Source of the DNA: Enterococcus hulanensis
Lineage (GTDB): Bacteria > Bacillota > Bacilli > Lactobacillales > Enterococcaceae
Length of the DNA stretch: 64,000 bases
Assembly: GCF_005405485.1 (NCBI RefSeq)
Contig: NZ_BJED01000016.1
Coordinates: 1-64,000 of the forward strand
Direction: 5' to 3'
Position 1 is the stretch's first letter. Each line of letters begins with the position of its first letter. The notes beneath the pieces were generated by a model, which worked only from the letters and a program-made list of their open reading frames with translations, was not told the DNA's origin and did no database searches. Below are positions 35,628 to 44,960 of the stretch, piece by piece. Position numbers and translations under genes: made by a program.

Positions 35628-38249
35628 ATGCAAAGAAAAGTTCATGTAATACACCATACACATTGGGATTTTGAGTGGTATTTCACCACTAATGAATCCT
35701 TTGTTCAACTGGCTTACCATTTGGACGAAGTGATGCAGGCATTAGAAGATAAGCAAATTGATTATTATCTGCTGGATGGTCAGATGAGTATTTTGGATGA
35801 TTATTTAACCAGCTTTCCCGAACAAAAGGAACGCTTGGCACAATTAGTCAAAAGCGGAAAATTAGCTATCGGCCCGTGGTACACACAGACGGATGAGCTG
35901 ATCGTTCGCGGAGAATCGATCGTCAGAAATTTGAATCTAGGGATGGAATTAGCGGAGTCATTGGGCGGCTGTATGAATATCGGTTATTTGCCGGATTCCT
36001 TTGGCCAAAGCAAGGATATGCCGAAAATCTACAATGGCTTCGGTATTCAACAGGCGGTCTTTTGGCGTGGTGTTCCTAATGAAGTCACGACGAAGCGGGA
36101 ATTTCATTGGACTGCGGAGGATGGCTCAAGTGTTTTAACCTCTAACATAAAAAATGGCTACTTTGTCGGCGTGGGGCTGATCTGTTCAGATGACGCGCCA
36201 GCATTGATCGAGACGATTTCTGAGGGGGCGACTGGTAATGACCTAGTGTTACCGGTTGGCGGGGATCAACGGTATATTGATTTCAATTTGCGTGAACGTA
36301 TGGAGCTGTATAACCAAGCGCTGCCAGATACGAAGCTGGTGGAAAGCAATTACGATTTGTTTTTTGAAGCGATCAAAGAAAATAAGCTTCCGACAGTAAC
36401 GGGCGAATTTATTTCCAGCTCCGTTTCAAAAATCCATCGCTCCATTTATTCTTCGCGCTACGATCATAAGTATTTGAACGACAAAGTAGAACGCAGGATG
36501 ATCTATCAAGCGGAGCCTTTAATGGTGATGGCGGAAAAATGCGGGATTCCCTATAAAAAGGGGCTGCTGGATCGTATTTGGAAGCTGTTGAATAAAAATC
36601 ATACCCATGATTCTGCCGGCGGCTGCAACAGCGACAAAACCAATCAAATCATCACCGATCGCTTTGTAGAAACGGATCAGCTTTCCTATTCGCTGGTTGA
36701 TTATCTAACTAGAAAAATTGCTGAATCGCGAATGAATGTCTCAGAGGGTGAACTCGTTATTTTCAACACGCTGCCTTGGAAAAATAAAAAAGTAGTAAAG
36801 TGTGAAGTTTCCACGCCATTTGCAGCTATCGCGCTTGAAAAAGACGGAAGGACGATTCCTTTTGAGATCGTGGGTACTCGAAAAGAATTTTCCGGCTCGA
36901 TTCGTCGCGAGAAAGCAGATGAAGATCCGACCAGCTTCTATTTCATTCATGAATTGTTAATAGAAGCAGAGCTTCCGCCGCTCAGCTTTATGACTTATCA
37001 AGTCGTTGAGAAGTCTGAGGAAATCAAGCGGCAATCGACTAAGGAATCGGCCAAACAATCTATCAGAAATGACTTTTATCAAATCATTTTTGAAGCGGGT
37101 GCACTTTCTTTAGTAGACCGAAAAGCAGGAGAGACGTATAAAGACTTTTTAGCGTTTGAAGATAGCGGCGACGAAGGAGATACCTATGATTATTCACCAC
37201 CTTACGCCGATGAGTGCTATCGCTTGAACTTAGCTGATGCGAATTGTGAGGTAATCCAAAACACGTTGCTGTCTAAATTCACTTTTACCGGGGAGTGGAA
37301 TATCGCTAAAGATTTATCCGAGCGTGAATTACAAAAACGGACGCAAAAAATTCCATATCAATTGACGATCGAATTAATGAAGGAAAGTCGACAAATTCAA
37401 TTCCATTTGGAAATCGACAATCAGGCCAGCGATCATCGGATGAGGGTCTTGATCGATACGCCGCATAAAAATGAATTTTCTTATACCGATACACCTTTCG
37501 GTACGATCAAAAGGGCGGTGGAGGATCAGCACATTGATGATTGGAAGGAGTTGGGGTGGCGAGAAGAACCCACGGCGATTTTCCCGATGCTGACCTATGT
37601 GAATAGTCACGATTCATCCTCCAGCTGGACTGCTTTCAGCAAGGGGATCAAAGAATATCAATTTGTGGGGGAAGACTTCCAAACAATGGCCCTGACACTG
37701 TTTCGTTCGGTAGGCTATCTAGGTCGACCGGATCTGCTGCGACGACCGGGAATAGCTTCAGGAAACGAGTTCAAATATATTCCGACACCGGATAGTCAGA
37801 TGCAGAAAAAAATGACTTTCAAGTTTGCGCTTCAGATTGATCACGACTATCAACCGCCACAACTGGCGAAGGATTATTTAGCCTATGCGATCAGCAGTCC
37901 TTATTACCAGATTCAGGAGCTGAATCGTTTTACGACGACTCTTAAATATTTTGTCTCGAATCCGTTAAAAAACAAGGTGTGTGAACAAGCAGGAATCACC
38001 TTTGATAGCAGCAAGCTGATTTTCAGTGCGTTAGTAAAAACGAAAGATGGCCCCGGCTTTGATTTTCGCGTGTATAATCCGGACCTCCATCGAGAAGTTG
38101 CTGGAGAAACGATCGCAGGTCCCCATGAAATGAGCTATACGTTTGTTGACCTCAAAGGTAACGCTGTTTCTTCGACAGAAAAAAATGATATTATTCCTCT
38201 AGGAACCTTTAAACCAGGAGAAATAAAAACGATCCATATCGTTGATTGA
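35628..38249 (+). CDS. GH38 alpha-mannosidase (mannosylglycerate hydrolase-like)
   Basis: 873-residue cytoplasmic glycoside hydrolase. The zinc-site motif HHTHWDFEW is at the N-terminus, the nucleophile Asp is in GYLPDSFGQSKDMP, and HDSAGGCNSDKTN follows. It is expected to cleave the phosphorylated alpha-mannoside delivered by the PTS, as MngB does with 6-phospho-mannosylglycerate. ATG 35628 is spaced 9 nt from AGTAGG and is preferred over ATG 35619, which touches it. Confidence 0.92.
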   Translation: MQRKVHVIHHTHWDFEWYFTTNESFVQLAYHLDEVMQALEDKQIDYYLLDGQMSILDDYLTSFPEQKERLAQLVKSGKLAIGPWYTQTDELIVRGESIVRNLNLGMELAESLGGCMNIGYLPDSFGQSKDMPKIYNGFGIQQAVFWRGVPNEVTTKREFHWTAEDGSSVLTSNIKNGYFVGVGLICSDDAPALIETISEGATGNDLVLPVGGDQRYIDFNLRERMELYNQALPDTKLVESNYDLFFEAIKENKLPTVTGEFISSSVSKIHRSIYSSRYDHKYLNDKVERRMIYQAEPLMVMAEKCGIPYKKGLLDRIWKLLNKNHTHDSAGGCNSDKTNQIITDRFVETDQLSYSLVDYLTRKIAESRMNVSEGELVIFNTLPWKNKKVVKCEVSTPFAAIALEKDGRTIPFEIVGTRKEFSGSIRREKADEDPTSFYFIHELLIEAELPPLSFMTYQVVEKSEEIKRQSTKESAKQSIRNDFYQIIFEAGALSLVDRKAGETYKDFLAFEDSGDEGDTYDYSPPYADECYRLNLADANCEVIQNTLLSKFTFTGEWNIAKDLSERELQKRTQKIPYQLTIELMKESRQIQFHLEIDNQASDHRMRVLIDTPHKNEFSYTDTPFGTIKRAVEDQHIDDWKELGWREEPTAIFPMLTYVNSHDSSSSWTAFSKGIKEYQFVGEDFQTMALTLFRSVGYLGRPDLLRRPGIASGNEFKYIPTPDSQMQKKMTFKFALQIDHDYQPPQLAKDYLAYAISSPYYQIQELNRFTTTLKYFVSNPLKNKVCEQAGITFDSSKLIFSALVKTKDGPGFDFRVYNPDLHREVAGETIAGPHEMSYTFVDLKGNAVSSTEKNDIIPLGTFKPGEIKTIHIVD

Positions 38250-38260
38250 GGAGAAATCAT

Positions 38261-39052
38261 ATGCAAGAAGACCTTTTTATTTTAATTGAATCCTGCCGCT
38301 TGAATTTTACTTCTGTTGAGCAGGTGATCGCGGACTACCTGTTAAGTAAACAGGCAGCTATGACGATCGATAAATTATCGGAGCATCTGGCGGTTTCAAA
38401 ATCGTCGATTACCAGATTTTGTAAAAAGATTGGGCTGAACAACTACAAGGAACTGATTTTTCTATATAAGCTTTCTTTGGATAATGAGTCGTCAAATTTA
38501 TCGGTGTCATCAAAGATCACCGCTGCGTATCATTCCTTGGCGACACGCAGCGACAGCAACTATTCACAAGAAGTGGTCGATGCCTTTTGTGAATTGCTCC
38601 ATCAGCATAAGATCATTCACTTTTTTGGCAAAGGCTTCAATTCTTATGCGGGGGCTGATTTTCAATTCAAATTTTCCAGAGTCGGTAAATATGTCCGGGT
38701 GATCTCAGATGAGAATTCGATCTTGATGTCGGCGAATTTTGCCAATCAGGATGAATTGATCGTCGTTTCAAGTTTGCGGGGCGATGACGAAGAATTGCTG
38801 GAGGCGATGAAGATCGCGAAAAAAAGAAATGTCTCGATCTTGCTGATAACCTCCAATCGCTACTCGCAGCTGATTCCTCATGCGGATGTTGTGTTGATTG
38901 CCGCGAGCTTTACAAGGGAAGAAGCCCTAGGAAATATTTCCCCGCAGATACCGATCCTTATTCAGCTGGATATGGTTTACGAGAGATATATCCATTTATA
39001 TTCAGACGCGATCACTCAATGGCTGGCGTCTGAACAAATATTGCACAAATAA
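38261..39052 (+). CDS. RpiR/MurR-type transcriptional regulator
   Basis: 263 residues with an N-terminal helix-turn-helix (about 25-75, SKSSITRFCKKIGL) and a C-terminal SIS sugar-phosphate-binding domain. Likely controls the surrounding PTS/GH38 operon, sensing the phosphosugar. GAGGAG is 7 nt before ATG 38261; it begins 11 bp after GH38. Confidence 0.9.
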   Translation: MQEDLFILIESCRLNFTSVEQVIADYLLSKQAAMTIDKLSEHLAVSKSSITRFCKKIGLNNYKELIFLYKLSLDNESSNLSVSSKITAAYHSLATRSDSNYSQEVVDAFCELLHQHKIIHFFGKGFNSYAGADFQFKFSRVGKYVRVISDENSILMSANFANQDELIVVSSLRGDDEELLEAMKIAKKRNVSILLITSNRYSQLIPHADVVLIAASFTREEALGNISPQIPILIQLDMVYERYIHLYSDAITQWLASEQILHK

Positions 39053-39063
39053 GAGGAGTACAC

Positions 39064-40434
39064 ATGAAGAATTTTCCTGAGAACTTTTTGTGGGGGGCGG
39101 CAATGTCGGCTCCCCAAACAGAAGGACAGAGTTTAAATTTCGGAAAAACCGCGACAACTTGGGACTATTGGTTTCAAATAGCGCCTGAGAAATTCCATCA
39201 AAACCAAGGACCAGCGATCACCTCTGGCGTATACGATCACTATTTGGCTGACTGCCGGCGAATGCAGGAGATTGGGCTAAACTCCCTTAGAACTTCCATT
39301 TCGTGGGCGCGTCTGCTGCCGGATGGGAAGACAGTCAATCAAGCGGCAGTTGATTTTTATCGGCAGTACTTTTCAGCGATGCTGGATCATGGCGTAGAGC
39401 CGATCATTAACCTCTTTCATTTTGATATGCCCATGTGGCTGATGGAACAGGGCGGCTGGGAAAATCGTGTTTCGATTGAAGCCTTTGCCTTTTATGCGCA
39501 AACCGCGTTTGAATTATTTGGCGATCTTATCAGAAAATGGACGACCTTCAATGAGCCCATCGTCCATGTAGAGTGCGGGTATCTTTATCAGTATCATTAC
39601 CCCGCAGTCGTTGATTTTCAGCGGGCGATTCAGGTGGGCTATCATACATTGCTTGCCCATAAAGCAGCCGTAAAGGTTTTTAAAGCAGCGGAGCAAGCAG
39701 GAGAGATCGGGATTATTTTAAATATTTCGCCAACATATTCGAAAAGTGAAGCGCAAGCGGATTTGTCAGCTGCCTTTCGATCAGATTTGCTGAATACCCG
39801 GAGCTTTTTAGATCCGACAGTATTAGGGACGATTCCTGATGAACTCATCGCGTTGTTAAGGGAGAACCAGCTGTTGCCGGAGGTGGAAACAGGCGATCAT
39901 GAGTTGATTAAAGAAAATTTAGTAGATTTTATCGGACTAAACTATTATCAGCCGCGACGTGTTCAAGCACCGGAAAAGGGTCGGATGCCTGCACAAATGC
40001 CTTCAGACTTTTATGCAGCCTATGATTGGCCGGATAAAAAAATAAATCCTTACCGCGGCTGGGAAATCTATCCTGAAGCACTTTATGACGTTGCGGTCAT
40101 GATGAAAGAAGCGTACAACAATATTCCTTGGTATGTAAGTGAAAATGGAATGGGTGTCGCAGAAGAAGAGCACTTCATGAAGGACTCTGGGGAAATTGAA
40201 GACGATTATCGAATTGAGTTCATGGAAGAGCACCTAAACTATCTGTATAAAGGAATCCTTGAAGGCAGCAACTGCTTCGGGTATCATGCTTGGACATTTG
40301 TAGACTGCTGGTCATGGCTGAACGGCTACAGAAATCGCTACGGCTTTTATCGCTTGGACTTAAAAACACTGGAACGTTCTGTGAAAAAGAGCGGCCGCTG
40401 GATCAAAGTAGTAAGTGAAAATAATGGATTTTAG
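39064..40434 (+). CDS. GH1 glycoside hydrolase (beta-glucosidase/6-phospho-beta-glucosidase-like)
   Basis: 456 residues, full-length GH1 barrel. The acid/base Glu is in TTFNEP (about residue 162) and the nucleophile Glu in YVSENGMG (about residue 359). In a PTS operon the substrate is probably a phosphorylated beta-glycoside. Together with GH38 it lets the operon split both alpha-mannosidic and beta-glycosidic links. 11 bp after the regulator gene. Confidence 0.92.
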   Translation: MKNFPENFLWGAAMSAPQTEGQSLNFGKTATTWDYWFQIAPEKFHQNQGPAITSGVYDHYLADCRRMQEIGLNSLRTSISWARLLPDGKTVNQAAVDFYRQYFSAMLDHGVEPIINLFHFDMPMWLMEQGGWENRVSIEAFAFYAQTAFELFGDLIRKWTTFNEPIVHVECGYLYQYHYPAVVDFQRAIQVGYHTLLAHKAAVKVFKAAEQAGEIGIILNISPTYSKSEAQADLSAAFRSDLLNTRSFLDPTVLGTIPDELIALLRENQLLPEVETGDHELIKENLVDFIGLNYYQPRRVQAPEKGRMPAQMPSDFYAAYDWPDKKINPYRGWEIYPEALYDVAVMMKEAYNNIPWYVSENGMGVAEEEHFMKDSGEIEDDYRIEFMEEHLNYLYKGILEGSNCFGYHAWTFVDCWSWLNGYRNRYGFYRLDLKTLERSVKKSGRWIKVVSENNGF

Positions 40435-40444
40435 GTGATGATGA

Positions 40445-41311
40445 ATGAGTTTAGTCGTATTTGATATTGGCGGAACAACGGTCAAGCATGGGATTTGGGA
40501 AAATCAGGTATTAAGTGAGGTCGCCGCTTTTCCAACGCCCGACACGTTTGAGGCATTATTAGAAGCTTTTCAGCAGGTAATCAATGAATCTGATCAAACC
40601 TTCGAGGGCATCGCTATCAGTGCGCCGGGAGCCGTTGACCAAGAGCAACGAAAAATACTTGGTATCAGCGCGGTGGATTATATCCATCAACGTCCAATTT
40701 TTGCTGAGCTGGAAGAATATTTCGGACTTCCAGTCACGATAGAAAATGACGCAAATTGTGCTGGAATCGCGGAAGTTGAGCTAGGTGTCGGCAAGGATGC
40801 GCAAAACATCGCTTTCGTTGTTTTAGGAACAGGGGTAGGCGGAGCACTTTTTGTCCACCGAAAATTATATAAAGGGAGTCACCTATTTGGCGGGGAAGTC
40901 GGTCTGCTGAAAAGTCAAAATGAGCAAACCTTCAGCCAAAATGGCACCTTAGTCAAAGCTGCGAACTTTTATTTCGAACAAACCAATACGAAAGTCGATG
41001 GAAAAGAGCTTTACGCATTAAAAGAAAATGGTGATCCATTGGCTGAGAGACTTGTAAATGAGATGTACCAGATTATGGCGAATAATCTTTACAATATCCA
41101 AGTCATGTTTGATCCTGAATTGATTGTATTAGGCGGAGGAATCTCAAGACGCCCAGAATTAGCAGCAGAGCTTACCAATCGATTATCTGAGCAGCTAAAA
41201 AAAGAAGGCGTTGAAGAGATCATGCCTGCGATCAAATGCTGTAAATTTCATAACGATGCGAATTTGATTGGCGCAGCGTTGAATTTTAAATTTAAAGGGA
41301 CTCTACTTTAA
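40445..41311 (+). CDS. ROK family sugar kinase
   Basis: 288 residues with the ATP-binding FDIGGTTVKHG and the ROK-like DANCAGIAE and GTGVGGALF segments. The usual Cys-rich zinc motif (CXCGX2GCXE) is not present; SHLFGGEVGLLK stands in its place. It would phosphorylate the free hexose (mannose or glucose) left after hydrolysis. Last gene of the operon. Confidence 0.9.
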   Translation: MSLVVFDIGGTTVKHGIWENQVLSEVAAFPTPDTFEALLEAFQQVINESDQTFEGIAISAPGAVDQEQRKILGISAVDYIHQRPIFAELEEYFGLPVTIENDANCAGIAEVELGVGKDAQNIAFVVLGTGVGGALFVHRKLYKGSHLFGGEVGLLKSQNEQTFSQNGTLVKAANFYFEQTNTKVDGKELYALKENGDPLAERLVNEMYQIMANNLYNIQVMFDPELIVLGGGISRRPELAAELTNRLSEQLKKEGVEEIMPAIKCCKFHNDANLIGAALNFKFKGTLL

Positions 41312-41316
41312 TAGCT

Positions 41317-41367
41317 AGTGTCATATAAATTTAGCGGATAACAACGCTGTTTATATGACACTTTTTT
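41317..41367 (+). terminator. Terminator of the GH38 PTS operon
   Basis: Perfect AGTGTCATATAAA/TTTATATGACACT stem with a 20-nt loop and a T-run. Confidence 0.9.
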
Positions 41368-41556
41368 GTATTCAAATTAGGAGCCTATCCAGAGTTCTTT
41401 CTATTCAGTGTTTGTTACTGATAGCCGGCCAATAGCTATTCTAAGCTAACAAAGGAGCAAATACGAGCTAATAAATAGAAAACAATATTGATTTATTATA
41501 AAAAGATGATAAGCTTCAAGTGAAAATGATTTTTAATGCCATAAGAAAATTAGCAC

Positions 41557-41589
41557 AGACAGACGCCCACTTCGCTGGTCTGTCTTTTT
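41557..41589 (+). terminator. Terminator directly in front of the LysR gene
   Basis: AGACAGAC/GTCTGTCT stem with a 13-nt loop, followed by five T; it ends 17 bp before the LysR start codon. Confidence 0.7.
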
Positions 41590-41606
41590 GAAAAGAGGGG
41601 GAAAAA

Positions 41607-42479
41607 ATGAATATCAACTACCTCAGAGATTTTGTCATTTTGACAAAGCACAATAATTATTTAGAAGCTGCGGAAGAACTGTTTATTTCACAGTCGACCT
41701 TATCAAAGCATATTCAATTATTGGAAAAGGAGCTGGACGTTAAGCTTTTCATCAGGACGACAAGAAATGTTCAGTTGTCGCCCTATGGAAAGGAATATCT
41801 GCCCTACGCGGAAGAAATGGTCAGTCTTTATGAGAAGTCAGTGACTGAATTGAATCAGTTTAAGGATAAGCTGCTGCAAACTATTACCATCGGAGCGATT
41901 CCTATTATGGCACCTTATGGTATTACCCAAGCAATCATGGACTTTCGCAAGATGTATCCGCAAACCAATGTCCATGTGATTGAAGCAGACTCGCAGCAAT
42001 TAATGGCCATTTTAGAAAACGGCGAGTGTGATCTCGCGTTTATCAGAGAGGAGCCTAAGATAAATGAAAAGCTGGCCCGCATTCATTTTTCCACCGACCA
42101 CTTAGTCGCGGTGCTTCCTCAATCTCATAAATTGGCGAAAAGCAAACGTATAATGCTGAATGAGCTGGCTGATGAATCCTTTCTTTTTCTAAATAAAGGC
42201 ACCGTGATGTATAACTTATCCGTCACTGCATGTCGAGAGGCGGGCTTCGAACCGACAATCGCTTATACGGGAAAGCGAGCAGAAAATATTTTGGATCTGG
42301 TGAAAGAAGGCATGGGGATTTCTCTATTAATGGAAAAACCAATTAGCTATTTAAATTCAAAAGGTGTCGTGAGGGTACCGATTTATCCCGAGATTCGAAC
42401 AGATATAAATGTTTATCATGCGAAAACGAAGGAAATCACGCCCATAACCAAAGCATTTCTAGAATTTATTGGTGAATGA
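41607..42479 (+). CDS. LysR family transcriptional regulator
   Basis: 290 residues. The N-terminal winged HTH (LEAAEELFISQSTLSKHIQ) and the C-terminal effector domain match CynR/CysL-like LysR proteins. It reads toward the amidohydrolase/ceramidase-like/PTS operon that begins 244 bp downstream and is its likely regulator. GAGGGGG lies about 8 nt before the ATG. Confidence 0.92.
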   Translation: MNINYLRDFVILTKHNNYLEAAEELFISQSTLSKHIQLLEKELDVKLFIRTTRNVQLSPYGKEYLPYAEEMVSLYEKSVTELNQFKDKLLQTITIGAIPIMAPYGITQAIMDFRKMYPQTNVHVIEADSQQLMAILENGECDLAFIREEPKINEKLARIHFSTDHLVAVLPQSHKLAKSKRIMLNELADESFLFLNKGTVMYNLSVTACREAGFEPTIAYTGKRAENILDLVKEGMGISLLMEKPISYLNSKGVVRVPIYPEIRTDINVYHAKTKEITPITKAFLEFIGE

Positions 42480-42506
42480 ACTGCTTAAAAACAATATAAA
42501 AAATCA

Positions 42507-42549
42507 AAAGAATGCTATTTATTCCGATATCGAATAAATAGCGTTCTTT
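42507..42549 (+). terminator. Long inverted repeat after LysR
   Basis: 18-bp arms (AAAGAATGCTATTTATTC against GAATAAATAGCGTTCTTT, one G-U) around CGATATC. The T-run is short, so it may be a terminator or an operator. Confidence 0.6.
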
Positions 42550-42556
42550 ATCGAAT

Positions 42557-42570
42557 CGTAAACGGTTTCA
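42557..42570 (+). promoter_or_regulatory. cre-like site before the amidohydrolase/PTS operon
   Basis: CGTAAACGGTTTCA matches the CcpA consensus TGWAANCGNTNWCA at 13 of 14 positions. It lies about 155 bp before the first gene, among promoter-like AT-rich sequence. Confidence 0.55.
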
Positions 42571-42723
42571 GAATATATTATCATTAAGACATAGAAAAGA
42601 GGCAGGACATTAAAGAGAAAAGACAGTTCTGTTAGCAGCAGACCTCCGGAGGTTTTTTCTTTAAAGTTATGGGATTCCTCTTGTTCAATTTCCAAGCAAA
42701 ATTACAAGAAAGCGAGAACTGAA

Positions 42724-43764
42724 ATGATAATTGACAGTAACTTATACTGGTTTGATGAAAGTATTTTTGCTTCGAAGCAAAAATTAGAGAATTTTTTAAG
42801 CAGTGTACCAAAGCATTATGATACGAACGCCTATTACAAAGAGCTTGAGGATGGCCGCACTCAAATTGTCATCGAACGGCCCAAAGGCTTTGAAAATCTA
42901 AACTATCTTCAAGGAGAGTATCAGTTATCGAACATTCTGGCAGATATGGACCAAGCGGGCATCAATCAGGCGATCTTAAAAATTCCCGGCTGTCATGAAT
43001 GGCTGACGCTCGAACAGTGTAAAGCATTTAATGATGGAATGTATGAATACATGAAACAAAGCGAAGGGCGGCTGGTTCCATTAGCAGTCGTACCGCCAAT
43101 GGGGACGCAAGAGGTTTTTGACGAGCTCAAGCGCTGCTTTGAAGAGTTGAAATTCCCAGGAGTGCAATTGGTCACTCATTACGGCAAATATTATTTAGAT
43201 GATGAACAGTTTGCCGCATTTTTCGAGGAATTGAATCGCTATCAAGCAACAGTTTATATCCACCATACACCGGTTCCAACACAATATGAGGCCTTGTTTG
43301 AATACACCAATATCAGACGTTCCTATGGCAGATGTGCGGATCAGCTCACCGCTGTTTGTCGGGAGCTGTACAGCGGCTTTTTTGAAAAATATCCCGATCT
43401 TACATTTGTTCATTCCATGTTAGGCGGAGGATTCTTTGCACTGAAAAACATGCTGATGCCTCATAAAAAGAGCAGTAAGGATACCGTTCAGCGTTTTGCT
43501 GATGACCAAACCAATGTAGAAGCACATTTAGCGAAAAATATTTATTTTGAAATGTCGCATGCGCAACCGTGGGGGAAAGATTCTTTGGAGCATGCCATTA
43601 AGATGATGGGGGCAGATCATATTATTTTCGGCTCCTCCTATCCGGTGCGTCGCGAGTGGTTAACAGAAGGTGCGGCGTTTATCCAGAGTTTAGCTATTGA
43701 AGAAAAAGACAAGTCCTTAATTCTAGGAGAAAATGCGCAGCGATTGTATCAAAGCTCAATTTAG
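42724..43764 (+). CDS. Amidohydrolase-2 (ACMSD-like) family protein
   Basis: 346 residues, TIM-barrel metal-dependent hydrolase/decarboxylase family. Seen: the His pair HHTP near residue 180, FVHSMLGGG near 225 and the closing IIFGSSYP with NAQRLY. The usual N-terminal HxH metal motif is altered (IDSNLYW), so metal binding may be unusual. Substrate unknown. First gene of an operon with two ceramidase-like proteins and a PTS permease. Confidence 0.8.
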   Translation: MIIDSNLYWFDESIFASKQKLENFLSSVPKHYDTNAYYKELEDGRTQIVIERPKGFENLNYLQGEYQLSNILADMDQAGINQAILKIPGCHEWLTLEQCKAFNDGMYEYMKQSEGRLVPLAVVPPMGTQEVFDELKRCFEELKFPGVQLVTHYGKYYLDDEQFAAFFEELNRYQATVYIHHTPVPTQYEALFEYTNIRRSYGRCADQLTAVCRELYSGFFEKYPDLTFVHSMLGGGFFALKNMLMPHKKSSKDTVQRFADDQTNVEAHLAKNIYFEMSHAQPWGKDSLEHAIKMMGADHIIFGSSYPVRREWLTEGAAFIQSLAIEEKDKSLILGENAQRLYQSSI

Positions 43765-43777
43765 GGGAGGTATTAAG

Positions 43778-44956
43778 ATGAGAGCAGGTGCGGGGAGAAC
43801 AAACCTTGAATTACCGGATACTATTTTTCCCATAGAAAATTTTCGGTATCTCCATGATGATTTGGCATGCAGAGTCATCATTTTGGAGCAGCAAGAGTCA
43901 TTGGTATTTGTTTCTTTGGATCTGACTTCGTTAAAAGAATATGCCATTGACGCCATCAAGACAGAAATCAGCAGTCACTATGCGGTGCCGTTGGATCACA
44001 TTTTTATCAGCGTTAGTCATACCTTTTCTGCGCCGCATACGCGTTCAATCGAAGCAATGGAAAGATCGAGTGAGGAGATCAAGCAAAAGAATCAATTATT
44101 TTTGCAAATCATTTTATCAGCGGTTGCAGACGCAGTGGAAAAGGCGATTGGCACCATCCAACGGGTCAAAGTTATCTGCCATACAGCGGAAACGAATGCA
44201 ACGATTAATCGGGATGTGGAACAGGAAGCTGGTTATTGGATCGGCAGAAATCCTAATGGGTTTTCCGACCGGAAGCTGCCAATTCTCAAATTTATGACTG
44301 AAAATCAAGAGATATTGGCTGTTCTTTATAGTGTGGACGTACAATCTTCGCTAGTCGAAACGATCGACGATACAGCGGTCAGCAGTGACTTTATTGGATT
44401 GGCTAGTAAAAGTATCGAGGACCATTTTGATTGTCCCGCTTTAATTATGCTAGGAGCCGCCGCCGATCAGATCCCGAAAAGCGCAAGCCAAGATTTTCAA
44501 GACCTGACCAAACAGGCAACCGCGCTGGGAAATGTTCTGATAGAAGAAATAAAGCAGGAGGGGTCAGAAACTGACGGGCCCTTCGTATTGGACAAACTGA
44601 CAGTCACGGTAAAAGGGCAAGAGCTGCCAGATAGAAAGCAGTTAAAACCTGCTAGAGACCATGTCTTTATTCCCAGTGCTGATCGAAGGGTGAGTATTCC
44701 GATAGTGACCTTTGGCGAAGTGGCGATCGTCATGCTGAAACCGGAAATCACCAGTAATATTGGCGCTGGCATTAAGGCCCGATCACCGTACGAGACAACG
44801 ATCGTCGCGACAATGATTAATGGCGGGCAAAAGTATATGGCCGATGAAGAGAGCTATCAAAAGTGTACCTATGAAGCAATGAATTCGATGTTTGCCAGCG
44901 GAAGCGCCGAAATAGTCAGTGAAAAAGTGTTGGCAGAATTAATCAAAAGGAAGTGA
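43778..44956 (+). CDS. Ceramidase-superfamily protein A, probably with altered active site
   Basis: 392 residues, similar in plan to the next gene and to the N-terminal domain of neutral ceramidases. Compared with protein B and bacterial ceramidase, the first His cluster survives only as SHTFSAPHTR (about residue 80). The second zinc-ligand region reads SVDVQSS (Asp where His is expected, about residue 185), and the serine motif GDSSN is replaced by GAAADQ. It may be inactive or have a changed chemistry, perhaps as partner of protein B. Start ATG 43778 follows GGGGAGG; the longer frame overlaps the amidohydrolase gene. Confidence 0.72.
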   Translation: MRAGAGRTNLELPDTIFPIENFRYLHDDLACRVIILEQQESLVFVSLDLTSLKEYAIDAIKTEISSHYAVPLDHIFISVSHTFSAPHTRSIEAMERSSEEIKQKNQLFLQIILSAVADAVEKAIGTIQRVKVICHTAETNATINRDVEQEAGYWIGRNPNGFSDRKLPILKFMTENQEILAVLYSVDVQSSLVETIDDTAVSSDFIGLASKSIEDHFDCPALIMLGAAADQIPKSASQDFQDLTKQATALGNVLIEEIKQEGSETDGPFVLDKLTVTVKGQELPDRKQLKPARDHVFIPSADRRVSIPIVTFGEVAIVMLKPEITSNIGAGIKARSPYETTIVATMINGGQKYMADEESYQKCTYEAMNSMFASGSAEIVSEKVLAELIKRK

Positions 44957-44960
44957 AAAA

